DNA of 64,000 nucleotides from DASSUW01 sp963789005 (GCA_963789005.1 CAWBIZ010000005.1:558001-622000); one strand, 5' to 3'. Shown: positions 15,778-24,136, counted from the first letter of the stretch. Notes: generated by a model not told the origin, from the letters alone. Program-made: numbers and translations.

Positions 15778-16479
15778 ATGTGCGGGCGCTACACCCTGAC
15801 CACGCCCGGCGGGCGCGCGCTCGCCGAGCGCTTCGTGCTCTCCGACGCGGACGCGCTCGAGGCGGCGACGCTCGAGCGTTTCAACGTGTGCCCGACCGAG
15901 CCGATCGCGATCGCGACCGCCGACGGCGAGGGCCGGCGCACGGCGCAGACCGTCCGCTGGGGCCTCGTGCCGCCGTGGGCGCGTGAGCTCAAAGGCTTCC
16001 AGCCGATCAACGCCAAGTCCGAGACGGTGGCCGTCAAGGCGCCGTTCGCCGAGCTCTACGAGCGGCCCGAGCGGCGCTGCCTGGTGCTCGCCGACGGCTG
16101 GTACGAGTGGCTGAAGGCGGAGCGCAAAGGCGGCGAGCGCCTACCGTTCCGCTACACCGTCGACGGCGGCGAGCCGTTCGCGTTCGCCGGGCTGTGGCGC
16201 CGCACGCGGGTCGGCGGCGAGCTCGTGCACTCGGCGCTCATCCTCACCTGCCCGGCCAACGCCGTCGCCGCGCCCGTGCACGACCGCATGCCGTGCGTGC
16301 TCGCCGGCCCCGACGAGGAGGCCGCCTGGCTGGAGGGCGACCCGGAGGGCCTGCTCGCCCCGCTCGACCCCGAGCGGACGTCCGTCGCTCCCGCCAACCC
16401 GGCGGTCAACAAGGCCGGGGTCGAGGGCGCCGAGCTGCTGGTGCCGACGGCGGCGCCACAGCTCAGCTTCGACGCCTAG
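15778..16479 (+). CDS. SRAP-family protein (HMCES/YedK)
   Basis: 233 residues beginning MCGRYTL. Cys2 is the residue that, after Met removal, crosslinks to abasic sites in single-stranded DNA. The other active-site motifs are present: INAKSET (Asn), the GWYEWL segment (Glu nearby) and VHDRMPCVL (His). Its role is shielding of abasic sites during replication and repair. It stands alone, 11 bases after the LppP-like gene. Confidence 0.93.
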   Translation: MCGRYTLTTPGGRALAERFVLSDADALEAATLERFNVCPTEPIAIATADGEGRRTAQTVRWGLVPPWARELKGFQPINAKSETVAVKAPFAELYERPERRCLVLADGWYEWLKAERKGGERLPFRYTVDGGEPFAFAGLWRRTRVGGELVHSALILTCPANAVAAPVHDRMPCVLAGPDEEAAWLEGDPEGLLAPLDPERTSVAPANPAVNKAGVEGAELLVPTAAPQLSFDA

Positions 16480-16509
16480 CCGCCGCCGTTCTGGCAGGGT
16501 TCCGGCCAC

Positions 16510-18297
16510 GTGAACGACGAGGGACAGCTCGTCCTGATCGTCGGGGTGCTGCTGGCTGCCGGGCTGGCCGCCTCCCTGGCGGCCGGGCGCCTGCGGATGC
16601 CCGGCCTGGTGCTCGTCCTCGCGCTCGGGATGGCGATCGGGACGGACGGCCTCGACCTGATCGACTTCCGCGACTTCGAGCTCGCCCGCCAGATCGGCGT
16701 CGTCGCGCTCGCGTTCATCCTCTTCGAGGGCGGCCTGTCGGCCGGCTTCGACGAGATCCGGCCCGTCCTGCGGACCTCGATCCTGCTCGCCACGCTGGGC
16801 ACGCTCGGCACCGCCGCGCTCACCGCGTTCGTGGCCGAGCTGCTGTTCCCCGAGCTCGAGCCGCTGGAGGCGCTGCTGCTCGGCTCGACGGTGGCCGCCA
16901 CCGACGCCGCGGCCGTGTTCGCGGTGCTGCGCGGCTCGACGCTGCGGCGGCGGCTGGCTCGTACGCTCGAGGGGGAGTCGGGCATCAACGACCCGATCGC
17001 GATCCTGCTCGTGATCGGCTGCATCGAGGCGCTCGAGGACTCCACCTGGGGCCTCGACGACGCGCTTCTGCTCGCCGTCGAGGAGCTCGCCATCGGCTTC
17101 GCGGTCGGGCTGGCGGTGGCGGCGCTCGCGGTGCTCTTCCTGCGCCGGATCACGCTGCCGTCGGCAGGCCTCTATCCCGTCGCGTCGGTCGCGACGGGCG
17201 CGCTGGCGTTCGGGGCGGCCGACACGCTGCACGGCTCCGGCTTCCTCGCCGTGTTCCTCGCGGGCCTCGTGCTCGGGACCGCGTCGACTCCGGCGCGCCG
17301 CACGATCGTGACGTTCCACGAGGGCCTGGCGTGGGTCGCCCAGCTCGGGCTCTTCCTCACGCTCGGCCTGCTCGTCTTCCCGTCCGAGGTGATCGAGTTC
17401 GCGTGGCAGGGGACGCTGGTGGCGATCGTGACCGCCGCCCTCGCGCGCCCCGCGGCGGCCGTGATCGTGACGGTGGGGCAGGGGTTCAAGCTGCCGGAGC
17501 GGCTGATGCTCGGCTGGGCGGGGCTGCGCGGCGCGACGCCGATCGTGTTCGCCACCTTCCCGGTCACGGCCGGGCTCGAGGACGGCCAGCTGATCTTCAA
17601 CGTCGCGTTCTTCGTCGTCCTGGTCTCGACCGTGCTGCAGGGCACGACGATCGAGCCCGTCGCACGGCTCTTCGGGGTGACCTCCGGTGAGGCGGCGATC
17701 CCGGTTCCGCTCGTCGAGCCTGTGCTGCTCAGCCGGCTGGGGGCCGAGGTCGTGCAGTTCCCGGTGCGCACCGGGCACGCCGTCGAGGGGCACCCGGTGC
17801 GCGAGCTCGGCCTGCCGCGGGAGGCGCTGCTGAACGTGATCGTGCGCGGCGACCGCGCGATCCCGCCGCGCGGGTCGACGATCATCCAGGCCGGCGACCA
17901 GCTGCACCTGATCGTGCGCCAGGAGGTCGCCGTCGAGTTCCAGGACCTGCTCAAGCGCTGGCGCACCGGCCCGCTCGAGGCGCACAAGCGCCCGCGTCCG
18001 CGCGTGCTCAGCCGGCCGGCCGTCACCAGCGTGCGGCCTTGGGGAGACGAGGACGGGGACGCGTCGCGGCCGAGCGCGGTCGCCGGGATCGAGGTCGTCG
18101 ACCAGCTGCGCACGCGCCGCGACGAGCCGGGAGCCCTGGTCGCGCTGGCCGACGGGCGCTTCGCGGTCACCGGGCGCCTGCTTGCGGTCGGGCCCTCCGG
18201 GGAGCTCCAAGGCGTCGCGCGGCGGCGCCTGGCACGCGCGGAGTCGCCGGGCGAGCGAGCGTGGTGGCAGGAGGTCGTCGGAGCGCTAGCGCGCTAG
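16510..18297 (+). CDS. Potassium/proton antiporter, CPA1 type with TrkA-C domain
   Basis: 595 residues, GTG start. About twelve membrane helices (residues 5-400) carry the CPA signature motifs FILFEGGLS, TDAAAVFAVL and ESGINDPIAI, the last with the ion-coupling Asp. A cytosolic TrkA-C regulatory domain follows (about 425-480, VRELGLPREALLNVIVRG...GDQLHLIV), which usually senses nucleotides such as c-di-AMP. The last 100 residues are a less conserved cytosolic tail. It resembles CvrA/NhaP2 exchangers involved in K+ efflux and pH or osmotic balance. Confidence 0.9.
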   Translation: MNDEGQLVLIVGVLLAAGLAASLAAGRLRMPGLVLVLALGMAIGTDGLDLIDFRDFELARQIGVVALAFILFEGGLSAGFDEIRPVLRTSILLATLGTLGTAALTAFVAELLFPELEPLEALLLGSTVAATDAAAVFAVLRGSTLRRRLARTLEGESGINDPIAILLVIGCIEALEDSTWGLDDALLLAVEELAIGFAVGLAVAALAVLFLRRITLPSAGLYPVASVATGALAFGAADTLHGSGFLAVFLAGLVLGTASTPARRTIVTFHEGLAWVAQLGLFLTLGLLVFPSEVIEFAWQGTLVAIVTAALARPAAAVIVTVGQGFKLPERLMLGWAGLRGATPIVFATFPVTAGLEDGQLIFNVAFFVVLVSTVLQGTTIEPVARLFGVTSGEAAIPVPLVEPVLLSRLGAEVVQFPVRTGHAVEGHPVRELGLPREALLNVIVRGDRAIPPRGSTIIQAGDQLHLIVRQEVAVEFQDLLKRWRTGPLEAHKRPRPRVLSRPAVTSVRPWGDEDGDASRPSAVAGIEVVDQLRTRRDEPGALVALADGRFAVTGRLLAVGPSGELQGVARRRLARAESPGERAWWQEVVGALAR

Positions 18298-18320
18298 CCG
18301 CGAAACCAGGCGCGCCGGCG

Positions 18321-18551
18321 CTAGGCGGGCTCGCGCTCGAGCAGGCCGCTGGCCTGCGCCGCAGCCACGGCGGCCGCGCGATCGCAGACCCCGAGCTTGC
18401 CGAACGAGCTCAGGAGGAGGGTGTTGACGGTGGCGGGGCTGAGCTGCAGCCGACCCGCGATGTACGGCGAGGAGAGGCCGTCTGCGGCCATGAGCAGGAC
18501 GTCCCGCTCGCGGCTCGTCAGCTCCTCCAGCTGCACGCCCTCGTGCACCAT
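18321..18551 (-). CDS. Stand-alone LuxR-type helix-turn-helix
   Basis: 76 residues and nothing but the effector domain: LTSRERDVLLMAADGLSSPYIAGRLQLSPATVNTLLLSSFGKLGV. It lies 43 bases downstream of a receiver-only protein in the same orientation but a different frame. Together the two make up a NarL-type response regulator. Either it is a genuine split regulator, or a frameshift has separated the halves. No kinase is adjacent. Confidence 0.7.
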   Translation of the reverse strand: MVHEGVQLEELTSRERDVLLMAADGLSSPYIAGRLQLSPATVNTLLLSSFGKLGVCDRAAAVAAAQASGLLEREPA

Positions 18552-18594
18552 TGACCGGCACGGTAGCGCGTTCGACGGCGGAACCGTTCGGTGA

Positions 18595-18984
18595 TCACTC
18601 GACGGCGCGGCCGACGCGGCCCTGGCCCGCGGCGACGAGCTCGGCGACCAGCGCTCCCGGCGCCGCCTCCTTCGCGAGCAGCGCGACGGCGCCGGCTTCG
18701 GCCGCCGCCGCCGTCAGCGCGCGGTCGGGCGCCGCGGTGATCAGGACGACGCGGGTGTGCGGTGCGGAGCCGTTGCTGCGCAGGCGGCGGCAGACCTCGA
18801 GGCCGTCGAGCCCGGGCATGCGGAGGTCGACCAGCGCGACGTCGGGCTGCAGGCGCTGGATGTCGCTCAAGGCCGCCGTGCCGTCGGCGGCCTCGCCGAC
18901 GACGTCGAGCCCGGGCTCCTCCCCGAGCAGGCGCGCCATGCCGTCGCGATAGCCGGCGTGATCGTCGGCGATGAAGACGCGCAT
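18595..18984 (-). CDS. Receiver-domain-only response regulator
   Basis: 129 residues from ATG 18984 (a GTG 33 bases upstream is possible). A complete receiver: acidic pocket IADDH, phosphorylatable Asp53 in ALVDLRMPGLDGL, a Thr/Ser switch in VLITAAP, and Lys in LLAKEA. It stops at the point where NarL proteins have a linker to the HTH, which is encoded separately at 18321-18551. See the finding on the split regulator. Confidence 0.75.
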   Translation of the reverse strand: MRVFIADDHAGYRDGMARLLGEEPGLDVVGEAADGTAALSDIQRLQPDVALVDLRMPGLDGLEVCRRLRSNGSAPHTRVVLITAAPDRALTAAAAEAGAVALLAKEAAPGALVAELVAAGQGRVGRAVE

Positions 18985-19077
18985 CCTGCGACCCCTGGTT
19001 TCCGATCCGTCGGTCACCGCCGCTCATGGTGATGCGCGCGGGAAGGTGGCGCCACCCCCGTTCGACTGGGCGTCAGA

Positions 19078-19689
19078 ATGGCCTGCGTGGACCCGCATTC
19101 GATCCTGGGTGTGGCCGATGGCGCAGACGAGCGCCAGCTTGCCGCCGCGTACCGCTCGCAGGCCAAGCGCTGGCATCCGGACCGGGGCGGGGGACAGGAG
19201 GCCGCGCGCCGGATGGCCGAGATCAACGCCGCCTACGACCTGCTGCGCGCCGGCGCCGCGCACGACGCCGCGCCGGCCAGGCGCGCGCCCGCGCGGCCCG
19301 GCGCTCGCCGGCGCGGCTCGTGGCTGCCCGACGCGGTGCGGCGGGCGCTCGGCCCGGAGCTGCTCGAGGCCCTGCGCGAGCGCGAGAACGTGCGTCTGGT
19401 GACGCCCGCGAGCACCTGGGCGAGCCCGCGCGCGGTGCTCGCCGTCACCGAGCGGCGGCTGCTGTACCTGCTCGACGACGCTCCGGTCGCGCGCGTGCGA
19501 TCGGTGGCGTTCCGCGACGTCGCCGCGGTCAGCCTGCGCGAGCATCGGCTGCGGCGGCACGCCGCCACGCTGAGCCTCCGCACGACCGGCGGGCGCCGCC
19601 TCAGCTTCGCCGGCCTGCGGCCGCACACCGCGGCCGCGATCGAGCGCCACGTCCGCGAAGGGCTCGGCGTCGACGCTCCGTCCGCTTGA
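19078..19689 (+). CDS. J-domain protein with a C-terminal PH-like domain
   Basis: 203 residues. The N-terminal J domain (about 5-60) has the HPD tripeptide in KRWHPDRGGGQ, needed to stimulate Hsp70 ATPase. A basic Ala/Arg-rich linker (60-85) leads to a beta-rich domain (about 100-195, VRLVTPASTWASPRAVLAVTERRLLYLLDD...), which looks like a bacterial PH domain. It probably targets DnaK to a surface or partner. It precedes the lysis-like cassette by 78 bases. Confidence 0.75.
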   Translation: MACVDPHSILGVADGADERQLAAAYRSQAKRWHPDRGGGQEAARRMAEINAAYDLLRAGAAHDAAPARRAPARPGARRRGSWLPDAVRRALGPELLEALRERENVRLVTPASTWASPRAVLAVTERRLLYLLDDAPVARVRSVAFRDVAAVSLREHRLRRHAATLSLRTTGGRRLSFAGLRPHTAAAIERHVREGLGVDAPSA

Positions 19690-19767
19690 CGGCCGGTTCG
19701 AAACCCGCAAGGGTCGCTCTGGCACGAGCTTCGGCTGCTCTCACGTCGTACACCCAAGGAGGGAGCC

Positions 19768-20166
19768 ATGTCGCCGAACCGCATCGTGGCGATCCTGACC
19801 CCCGTCTTCGCGCTGGCCGCCGGCACCTGCGCCACCTGGCTCGCCGAGCACTTCCCGGCGCTCGACGTGCCCGCGAGCGCGCTGGAGGAGATCTTCATCG
19901 CCGGTGCGCTGGCCGTTCTCGCTCCTGCCCTCCAGTGGCTGTACGGCTGGCAGAAGTTCGAGGCGCGCGAAGCCGAGGCCCAGGTCGCCGCCGAGAAGGC
20001 CGAGTCCGGAGTGCCGGACGTCGCCGTCATGGTCACCACCGACGACGCCGACGACGACGACGAGCTCGAGGATCTCGACGACCTCGACCTCGGGGCGGAC
20101 GACGAGGAGCTCGAGGCCGAGCTCGCCGCGCTCGAGGCGGACGAGTCGGTTCCGTCGGGCGGCTGA
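19768..20166 (+). CDS. Holin-like small membrane protein with acidic tail
   Basis: 132 residues with a strong ribosome site (AAGGAGGGAGCC before the ATG). Two membrane segments (about 5-25 and 42-60) enclose a short loop. Then comes a charged helix KFEAREAEAQVAAEKAE and a very acidic tail (about 91-128, mostly Asp, Glu and Leu). Length, topology and the endolysin 11 bases downstream fit an actinophage holin. No homologue is recognised with certainty. Confidence 0.55.
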   Translation: MSPNRIVAILTPVFALAAGTCATWLAEHFPALDVPASALEEIFIAGALAVLAPALQWLYGWQKFEAREAEAQVAAEKAESGVPDVAVMVTTDDADDDDELEDLDDLDLGADDEELEAELAALEADESVPSGG

Positions 20167-20177
20167 GGGAGCGCACG

Positions 20178-22403
20178 ATGGCCGATCCGAAGCTCATCCA
20201 GCGGCTCGAGGCCGGCGGGATCAAGGCGCCCGAGATGGCGATCGCCGAGGCGCGCCGGGCCGGGCTCGACCTCGCGTACGCGTGCGCCCTGCTGCAGAAG
20301 GAGTCGGGCGGCGGCGCGAACGTCTTCGGGCACGACCGCGATCGCAGCGGCCGCTACATCTTCCCGGCGCGCGACGGGGCGGTGGCCGTCACCGAGGAGC
20401 TCTACCGCGAGTACAAGCGCCGCCGCGGCCCGGCAGGCAAGGGCGGGATGCAGGGCGTCGGGCCGACGCAGCTCACCTGGTGGGAGTTCCAGGACGAGGC
20501 CGACCGCGAGGGCGGCTGCTGGAAGCCCGCCGTCAACATGCGCGTGGGGTTCCGCCGGCTCGCCTCGCTGATGCGCGCGCACGGCGAGGCCGACGGCGCG
20601 CGCCGCTACAACGGCTCGGGTGACGCGGCCGTGGCCTACAGCGCCGACCTGCGCGAGAAGGCGCGGGCGTGGCAGGCGCGCCTGGCCGGCGTGCCGGTGC
20701 CCACCGCGGCCCAGCTCCTGCGCCGCGGTGACGAGGGGCGGCTCGTGGAGAAGCTCACCAAGCGGCTCTCGTACGTGCGCCGCAAGGGCTCGCGGGAGCG
20801 CTACCTCGACGGCGCCCGGACGCGGCTGGACGCCGAGGCCGAGGCCGCCGTGAAGGCGTTCCAGCGCGATCACGGGCTCGACGACGACGGCGTGGTGGGG
20901 CCGAGGACCGCGCTCAAGCTCAACCGGGCGGTCAGGCTCGAGACGGCGCGCCGCGAGAAGGACCGCAAGGACGGCCCGCCGCCTGCGCCGACGCCCACGC
21001 CACCCGCCCCGGTCCGGCCGCCGCGGCGGCCGCGCAAGGCGCGGCTGCCCGCGCTCGTCGCGCAGCTCAAGCAGCACGACGCCGAGACCGACCGCGCGTG
21101 GAGCGCGATCGCCGCCTACGGCGGTCGCCGCCGGCAGCTGCTGGAGCGGCTCCAGCAGCGGAGCGCGGGCACCGTCACGGCGCCGGCCGCGCCGGAGGGC
21201 CTGGCCGAGATGACGGCGATCCTGCTGCGCATCGAGTCCAAGCTCACCGAGCTCGTCGAGGCTGAGCAGCGCGAGCCGGTCGGCGCCGAGCCACCGCCGT
21301 CCGGGAGCGGCGGGGGGACGACGGAGATGCGCGTCGGCGACGGCCCGACGGTGCTGCAGGTGGCACCGACTTCGGTGGCCGAGGACGCGCCAGCGCCGCC
21401 GCCGGCGGGCGCGGCCGGCAACGGCGTCTTCACGCCCGCGGCGCCCGCACCACGCGACCTCGACGACCTCACCGACGCCGAGCTGCTGCAGCGCGTCGAG
21501 CGGCTCGACCGCGCGCTCGGCCGCGCTCGGACGACGCTGATCCGGCGCTACGTGACGATCGAGACGGAGCTCGCGCGGCTCGGCGTGAAGCCGAAGCCGG
21601 GGCCGGCGCCGGCTCCCGAGAAGAAGGGCGGCACGAAGCCGCCGCCCAAGCGCGATCCGGCGAAGAGCGAGACGATCGTGCTCGATCCCGGCGACAAGGC
21701 CTGGCGGGTGAAGCAGTCCAAGGTCGCGCTGGCGCGGTACCTCAAGCGCCATCGGCGCGAGACCACGCGCGGGCTGCGCCGCCGGCTGCTGACCGAGGTG
21801 CGGACGCCGAAGACGGCCCGCACGGCGACGCCGGCGTGGGAGCGCGCGGTGCGCGAGGCGCAGGCGATCGCCAAGCAGCCCGTGACCGGGCGGCTCGACG
21901 AGCCGCTCGAGAAGGTCCTCGACCCGCTGTGGCCGAGCGAGGCCGCGATGCGGCGGATCGTCCGCTCGACGCCGGCGTGGCGCGTGCTGCCGGGCCAGGT
22001 GACGCGCAACTTCAAGCTCGGCGAGTTCGCGTGCAACGACGGCACGGCGTACATCGACGGCCTCGTGCGCGAGCAGGGCCTGACCAAGAAGCAGGCCAAG
22101 TACCGCGCGAAGCAGCTCGCCGACCGGCTCGAGCGCCTGCGGGCACGCGAGGGCGGCCGCGCGCTGCGGCCGAACTCCGTGTTCCGGACCAAGACGTACA
22201 ACCAGCGCGTCGGCGGCGTCCCGGGCTCGGCGCACACGCGCGGCTACGCGGCCGACCTGCCGGCGCCGGCGGGCGTCACGCTCGCAGCCCACCGCGAGCA
22301 TGGGCGCGCGATCTTCGAGGGCGGCGTGGGCATCTACCCGCGCCAGCACTTCGTCCACATGGACTTCGACCCGAACGAGACCGGCGACAACTGGGTCGGC
22401 TGA
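20178..22403 (+). CDS. Large two-domain endolysin-like protein (transglycosylase-like plus M15 peptidase)
   Basis: 741 residues. The N-terminal lysozyme/transglycosylase-like domain (about 1-170) has a likely catalytic Glu42 in LLQKESGGGANVFGHD. A peptidoglycan-binding repeat (about 180-250) contains LDAEAEAAVKAFQRDHG...GVVGPRTALKLN. A long Pro/Ala-rich and helical central region (about 260-570) follows. The C-terminal M15 D,D-peptidase domain has zinc ligands in HTRGYAADL (His686, Asp693) and FVHMDF (His727). There is no signal peptide, so export would need the holin-like partner. Twice the usual endolysin length. Confidence 0.8.
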   Translation: MADPKLIQRLEAGGIKAPEMAIAEARRAGLDLAYACALLQKESGGGANVFGHDRDRSGRYIFPARDGAVAVTEELYREYKRRRGPAGKGGMQGVGPTQLTWWEFQDEADREGGCWKPAVNMRVGFRRLASLMRAHGEADGARRYNGSGDAAVAYSADLREKARAWQARLAGVPVPTAAQLLRRGDEGRLVEKLTKRLSYVRRKGSRERYLDGARTRLDAEAEAAVKAFQRDHGLDDDGVVGPRTALKLNRAVRLETARREKDRKDGPPPAPTPTPPAPVRPPRRPRKARLPALVAQLKQHDAETDRAWSAIAAYGGRRRQLLERLQQRSAGTVTAPAAPEGLAEMTAILLRIESKLTELVEAEQREPVGAEPPPSGSGGGTTEMRVGDGPTVLQVAPTSVAEDAPAPPPAGAAGNGVFTPAAPAPRDLDDLTDAELLQRVERLDRALGRARTTLIRRYVTIETELARLGVKPKPGPAPAPEKKGGTKPPPKRDPAKSETIVLDPGDKAWRVKQSKVALARYLKRHRRETTRGLRRRLLTEVRTPKTARTATPAWERAVREAQAIAKQPVTGRLDEPLEKVLDPLWPSEAAMRRIVRSTPAWRVLPGQVTRNFKLGEFACNDGTAYIDGLVREQGLTKKQAKYRAKQLADRLERLRAREGGRALRPNSVFRTKTYNQRVGGVPGSAHTRGYAADLPAPAGVTLAAHREHGRAIFEGGVGIYPRQHFVHMDFDPNETGDNWVG

Positions 22404-22412
22404 GGCTGTGAC

Positions 22413-22437
22413 CGGGCGGGCCTCTGCGGCCCGCCCG
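22413..22437 (+). terminator. Strong hairpin after the endolysin gene
   Basis: CGGGCGGGCC (22413-22422) pairs perfectly with GGCCCGCCCG (22428-22437) around a five-base loop, 9 bases past the stop. The GC-rich stem without a clear T-run is usual for terminators in such genomes. Confidence 0.6.
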
Positions 22438-22737
22438 TGCCACCCGGTCATGGATCACCACCGAACTGCTACGTCCCAGGACTTGTGTGTCATGCCTGGG
22501 CGGCTGTGACACTCGCGGTCACCTGGACAGGCCACCCGCCCGAGGGCCGGTGCGTTGCCACGGTTGGGGATCGAGGTCCCCGCGACCGAGTCGGCGATCC
22601 GCCGGACGACAGAGGGTAACGACCTCGCCGGCTCGCGTCACGCCGGGCGAGGTCGACGCGCCAAGACGCCCCGGCGGCCGGTCTCGGACCCTGTGTGCGA
22701 CGTATCGGTCAGACAAGCCAAAGCCGAGGGAGGCGAC
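22438..22737. other. Intergenic stretch without a recognised gene
   Basis: About 300 bases follow the hairpin. Short stems are visible, such as CCCAGG...CCTGGG at about 22473-22500 and GGGGA...TCCCC near 22566. I cannot match it to a known riboswitch. It is probably the long leader of the small membrane-protein cluster that starts at 22738. Confidence 0.4.
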
Positions 22738-22944
22738 ATGGTCAAGCTGATGCGCAGGATCGGGTTGAGCAGTGAGGTGGCGTATGCCGCGGGGATCTTG
22801 TCGATCGTCGCGAGCATCGGCGCGTGGGCGACCGCGAAGTCCGCCGAGGACAAGGCCAGCGGCGAGCGCCTCGGGATCTTCGTCGGGCTGTGGGCGCCGA
22901 CGTTCTGGGAGATCGGCAACGCGCTCAAAGTCGACGAGAAGTAG
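22738..22944 (+). CDS. Small membrane protein, 68 aa
   Basis: ATG at 22738 with GAGGGAGGC upstream. One or two membrane helices: LSSEVAYAAGILSIVASIGAWATA and then RLGIFVGLWAPTFWEIGNAL. The segment GIFVGLWAP recurs as GLFVGLWVP in the next small protein, so the two look like divergent paralogues. Function unknown. Confidence 0.65.
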   Translation: MVKLMRRIGLSSEVAYAAGILSIVASIGAWATAKSAEDKASGERLGIFVGLWAPTFWEIGNALKVDEK

Positions 22945-22948
22945 CGCC

Positions 22949-23143
22949 GTGGCGCTGCACGATCACACGGTCCGCCGGTGGCTCGGCGTCCGCCTGTTCC
23001 TCGCCGCCGCCGGCGCCTCGTTCGTCCTTTCGATCGCGCTGTGGTTCGCGGGCTCGCGCGAGGAGGGCCTCTTCGTGGGCCTCTGGGTGCCGTCGATCCT
23101 CGCCGCCGGAGCGTTCTGGATCGCGGCCGTCGAGCGGGGCTGA
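22949..23143 (+). CDS. Small membrane protein, 64 aa (paralogue of the preceding one)
   Basis: GTG start 4 bases after the previous stop. A short basic N-terminus (HDHTVRRWLGVR) precedes two helices, the second opening with GLFVGLWVPSILAAGAFW. Shared motif, size and spacing indicate an operon of small membrane proteins. Function unknown. Confidence 0.6.
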   Translation: MALHDHTVRRWLGVRLFLAAAGASFVLSIALWFAGSREEGLFVGLWVPSILAAGAFWIAAVERG

Positions 23144-23147
23144 CGGC

Positions 23148-23309
23148 ATGGAGATCTTCATCGCCCTCGCCGGGGCCTTCGCCACGGTATGCGTGATCGC
23201 CGGAATGGTGCTGATCACGCCGTCGCGCTCCGTCCCGGTGCGGACCTCGCTCAGCGAGCAGGGCGACACTCAGGGCTCGGAGCTGAGCCCGCGCGACGCC
23301 AAGACCTGA
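23148..23309 (+). CDS. Small membrane protein, 53 aa
   Basis: ATG 4 bases after the previous stop. One N-terminal helix (MEIFIALAGAFATVCVIAGMVL) and a short polar tail. Third gene of the small membrane cluster, lacking the FVGLW motif of the other two. Function unknown. Confidence 0.55.
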   Translation: MEIFIALAGAFATVCVIAGMVLITPSRSVPVRTSLSEQGDTQGSELSPRDAKT

Positions 23310-23352
23310 CGGAGCGCCGCTTCTTCGCTCGTTCAATGCTCGAGAACGTGCG

Positions 23353-23793
23353 TTATGTCGACTTGTACGACGCGGGCAGCAACGCCAGGCCCTCAGCTCG
23401 GGCGGCCGCACGCAACCGCTGATCGAACACCGCCATCGTGTCGACGCCCGGATCCGCCTCGCGCGTCAGCAGCGCGCTGGCGAGCTGCACCGCGTCTGCC
23501 GCGCGTAGCCGATGCTGCCGGATGCACGTGAGCGAGCGCGCGATCACCGTGTCGGCGACCGGCACGACCGCGAAGCGGCCGCTGCGAACGTCGGCGATGA
23601 AGGCGGCGTCGAGCGTCGCTGCGACGTCGTCCTCGAGTTCGCCGCGCAGCACCTTTCCCCACACGGCCGCGACGACTTCAGTCACCGCCAGCGCGCTGAT
23701 GGCGATCGCTGGGCTCCAGCTCCGCGCCTGCCGCGCCCCGTCCTCGTCCGCGTAGAGCTTGACGAGCGCGGAGCTGTCCCAAAGTGCGCTCAG
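23353..23793 (-). CDS. vapC: PIN-domain toxin (VapC-like), apparent CTG start
   Basis: About 146 residues if translation begins at CTG 23793, which overlaps the antitoxin stop (CTGA). The metal site is complete: the first Asp in SALWDSSALVKLYADE, Glu in LAVTEVVAAV, and Asp in RAADAVQLASAL with a last Asp in MAVFDQRL. No ATG, GTG or TTG exists before the first catalytic Asp in this frame; the first standard start (GTG 23685) would delete the active site. GAGGG lies six bases upstream of the CTG, as a ribosome site should. The family cleaves RNA. Confidence 0.75.
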   Translation of the reverse strand: MSALWDSSALVKLYADEDGARQARSWSPAIAISALAVTEVVAAVWGKVLRGELEDDVAATLDAAFIADVRSGRFAVVPVADTVIARSLTCIRQHRLRAADAVQLASALLTREADPGVDTMAVFDQRLRAAARAEGLALLPASYKST

Positions 23794-24092
23794 CGCCGAC
23801 CCTCGGCGATCAGCGTCGCCAGCGACGTGCCGCGGCCGGCGGCGGCGCGGGCGCGTTCAAGCGCTTGCCCGTCCGGTGCGGCAGCGTCGGGAAGCGCGGA
23901 TGCGTCGAAGATCAGGCCGGCGCGCTCGAGCCGCTCACGCAGCGCAACGAGCTCGTCGCCGGCGTACGCCGGATCGGTCGCGGCGGCCACGAGGTCCTCG
24001 AACGTCTGGTTGACGCTGCGCCCGCGCACCGCGGCCAGCCGCCGGACGGCTGCGGCGCCCTCGTCACTGAGTCGTACCGAGAACTGATGCAT
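23790..24092 (-). CDS. vapB: Antitoxin of PIN-toxin module (ribbon-helix-helix type)
   Basis: 100 residues from ATG 24092. The N-terminus MHQFSVRLSDEGAAAVRRLA is ribbon-helix-helix-like, with a helical middle and the C-terminal LATLIAEGRR segment that would occupy the toxin's active site. The stop overlaps the toxin's putative CTG start. A 12-base palindrome (24088-24099) covers its own start codon and is a plausible operator. Confidence 0.7.
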   Translation of the reverse strand: MHQFSVRLSDEGAAAVRRLAAVRGRSVNQTFEDLVAAATDPAYAGDELVALRERLERAGLIFDASALPDAAAPDGQALERARAAAGRGTSLATLIAEGRR

Positions 24093-24108
24093 GCATGCAG
24101 GCTATCAG
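24084..24108 (-). promoter_or_regulatory. Palindromic candidate operator at the antitoxin start
   Basis: TGCATGCATGCA (24088-24099) is perfectly palindromic, contains the start codon of the minus-strand antitoxin, and is flanked by CTGAT (24084-24088) and ATCAG (24104-24108). Such symmetry at an antitoxin start suggests autoregulation by the antitoxin-toxin complex. Confidence 0.5.
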
Positions 24109-24136
24109 TGCCCATGAGCGCGGCCAACACCTTTAC

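Noticed and set aside
19690..19720. GGTTCGAAACC, resembling a tRNA T-loop
   Set aside because: No matching anticodon stem, D-arm or acceptor stem is found around it; chance occurrence in an intergenic gap.
19233..22451. A 3.2-kb open frame on the minus strand opposite the endolysin
   Set aside because: Its translation is Arg/His/Ala/Leu-rich with no motifs, while the plus strand has clear domains. Long antisense frames are expected at this GC content.
22438..22737. Possible riboswitch in the leader of the small membrane-protein cluster
   Set aside because: Short stems exist but I could not match the conserved cores of c-di-AMP, cobalamin or other common riboswitches.
19768..23309. Possible prophage
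   Set aside because: Only lysis-type genes and small membrane proteins are present; no capsid, terminase, portal, tail or integrase gene and no att-like repeats.
23353..23685. Taking GTG 23685 as the start of the first PIN toxin
   Set aside because: It would remove the first catalytic Asp and about a quarter of the domain that is clearly encoded upstream in the same frame.
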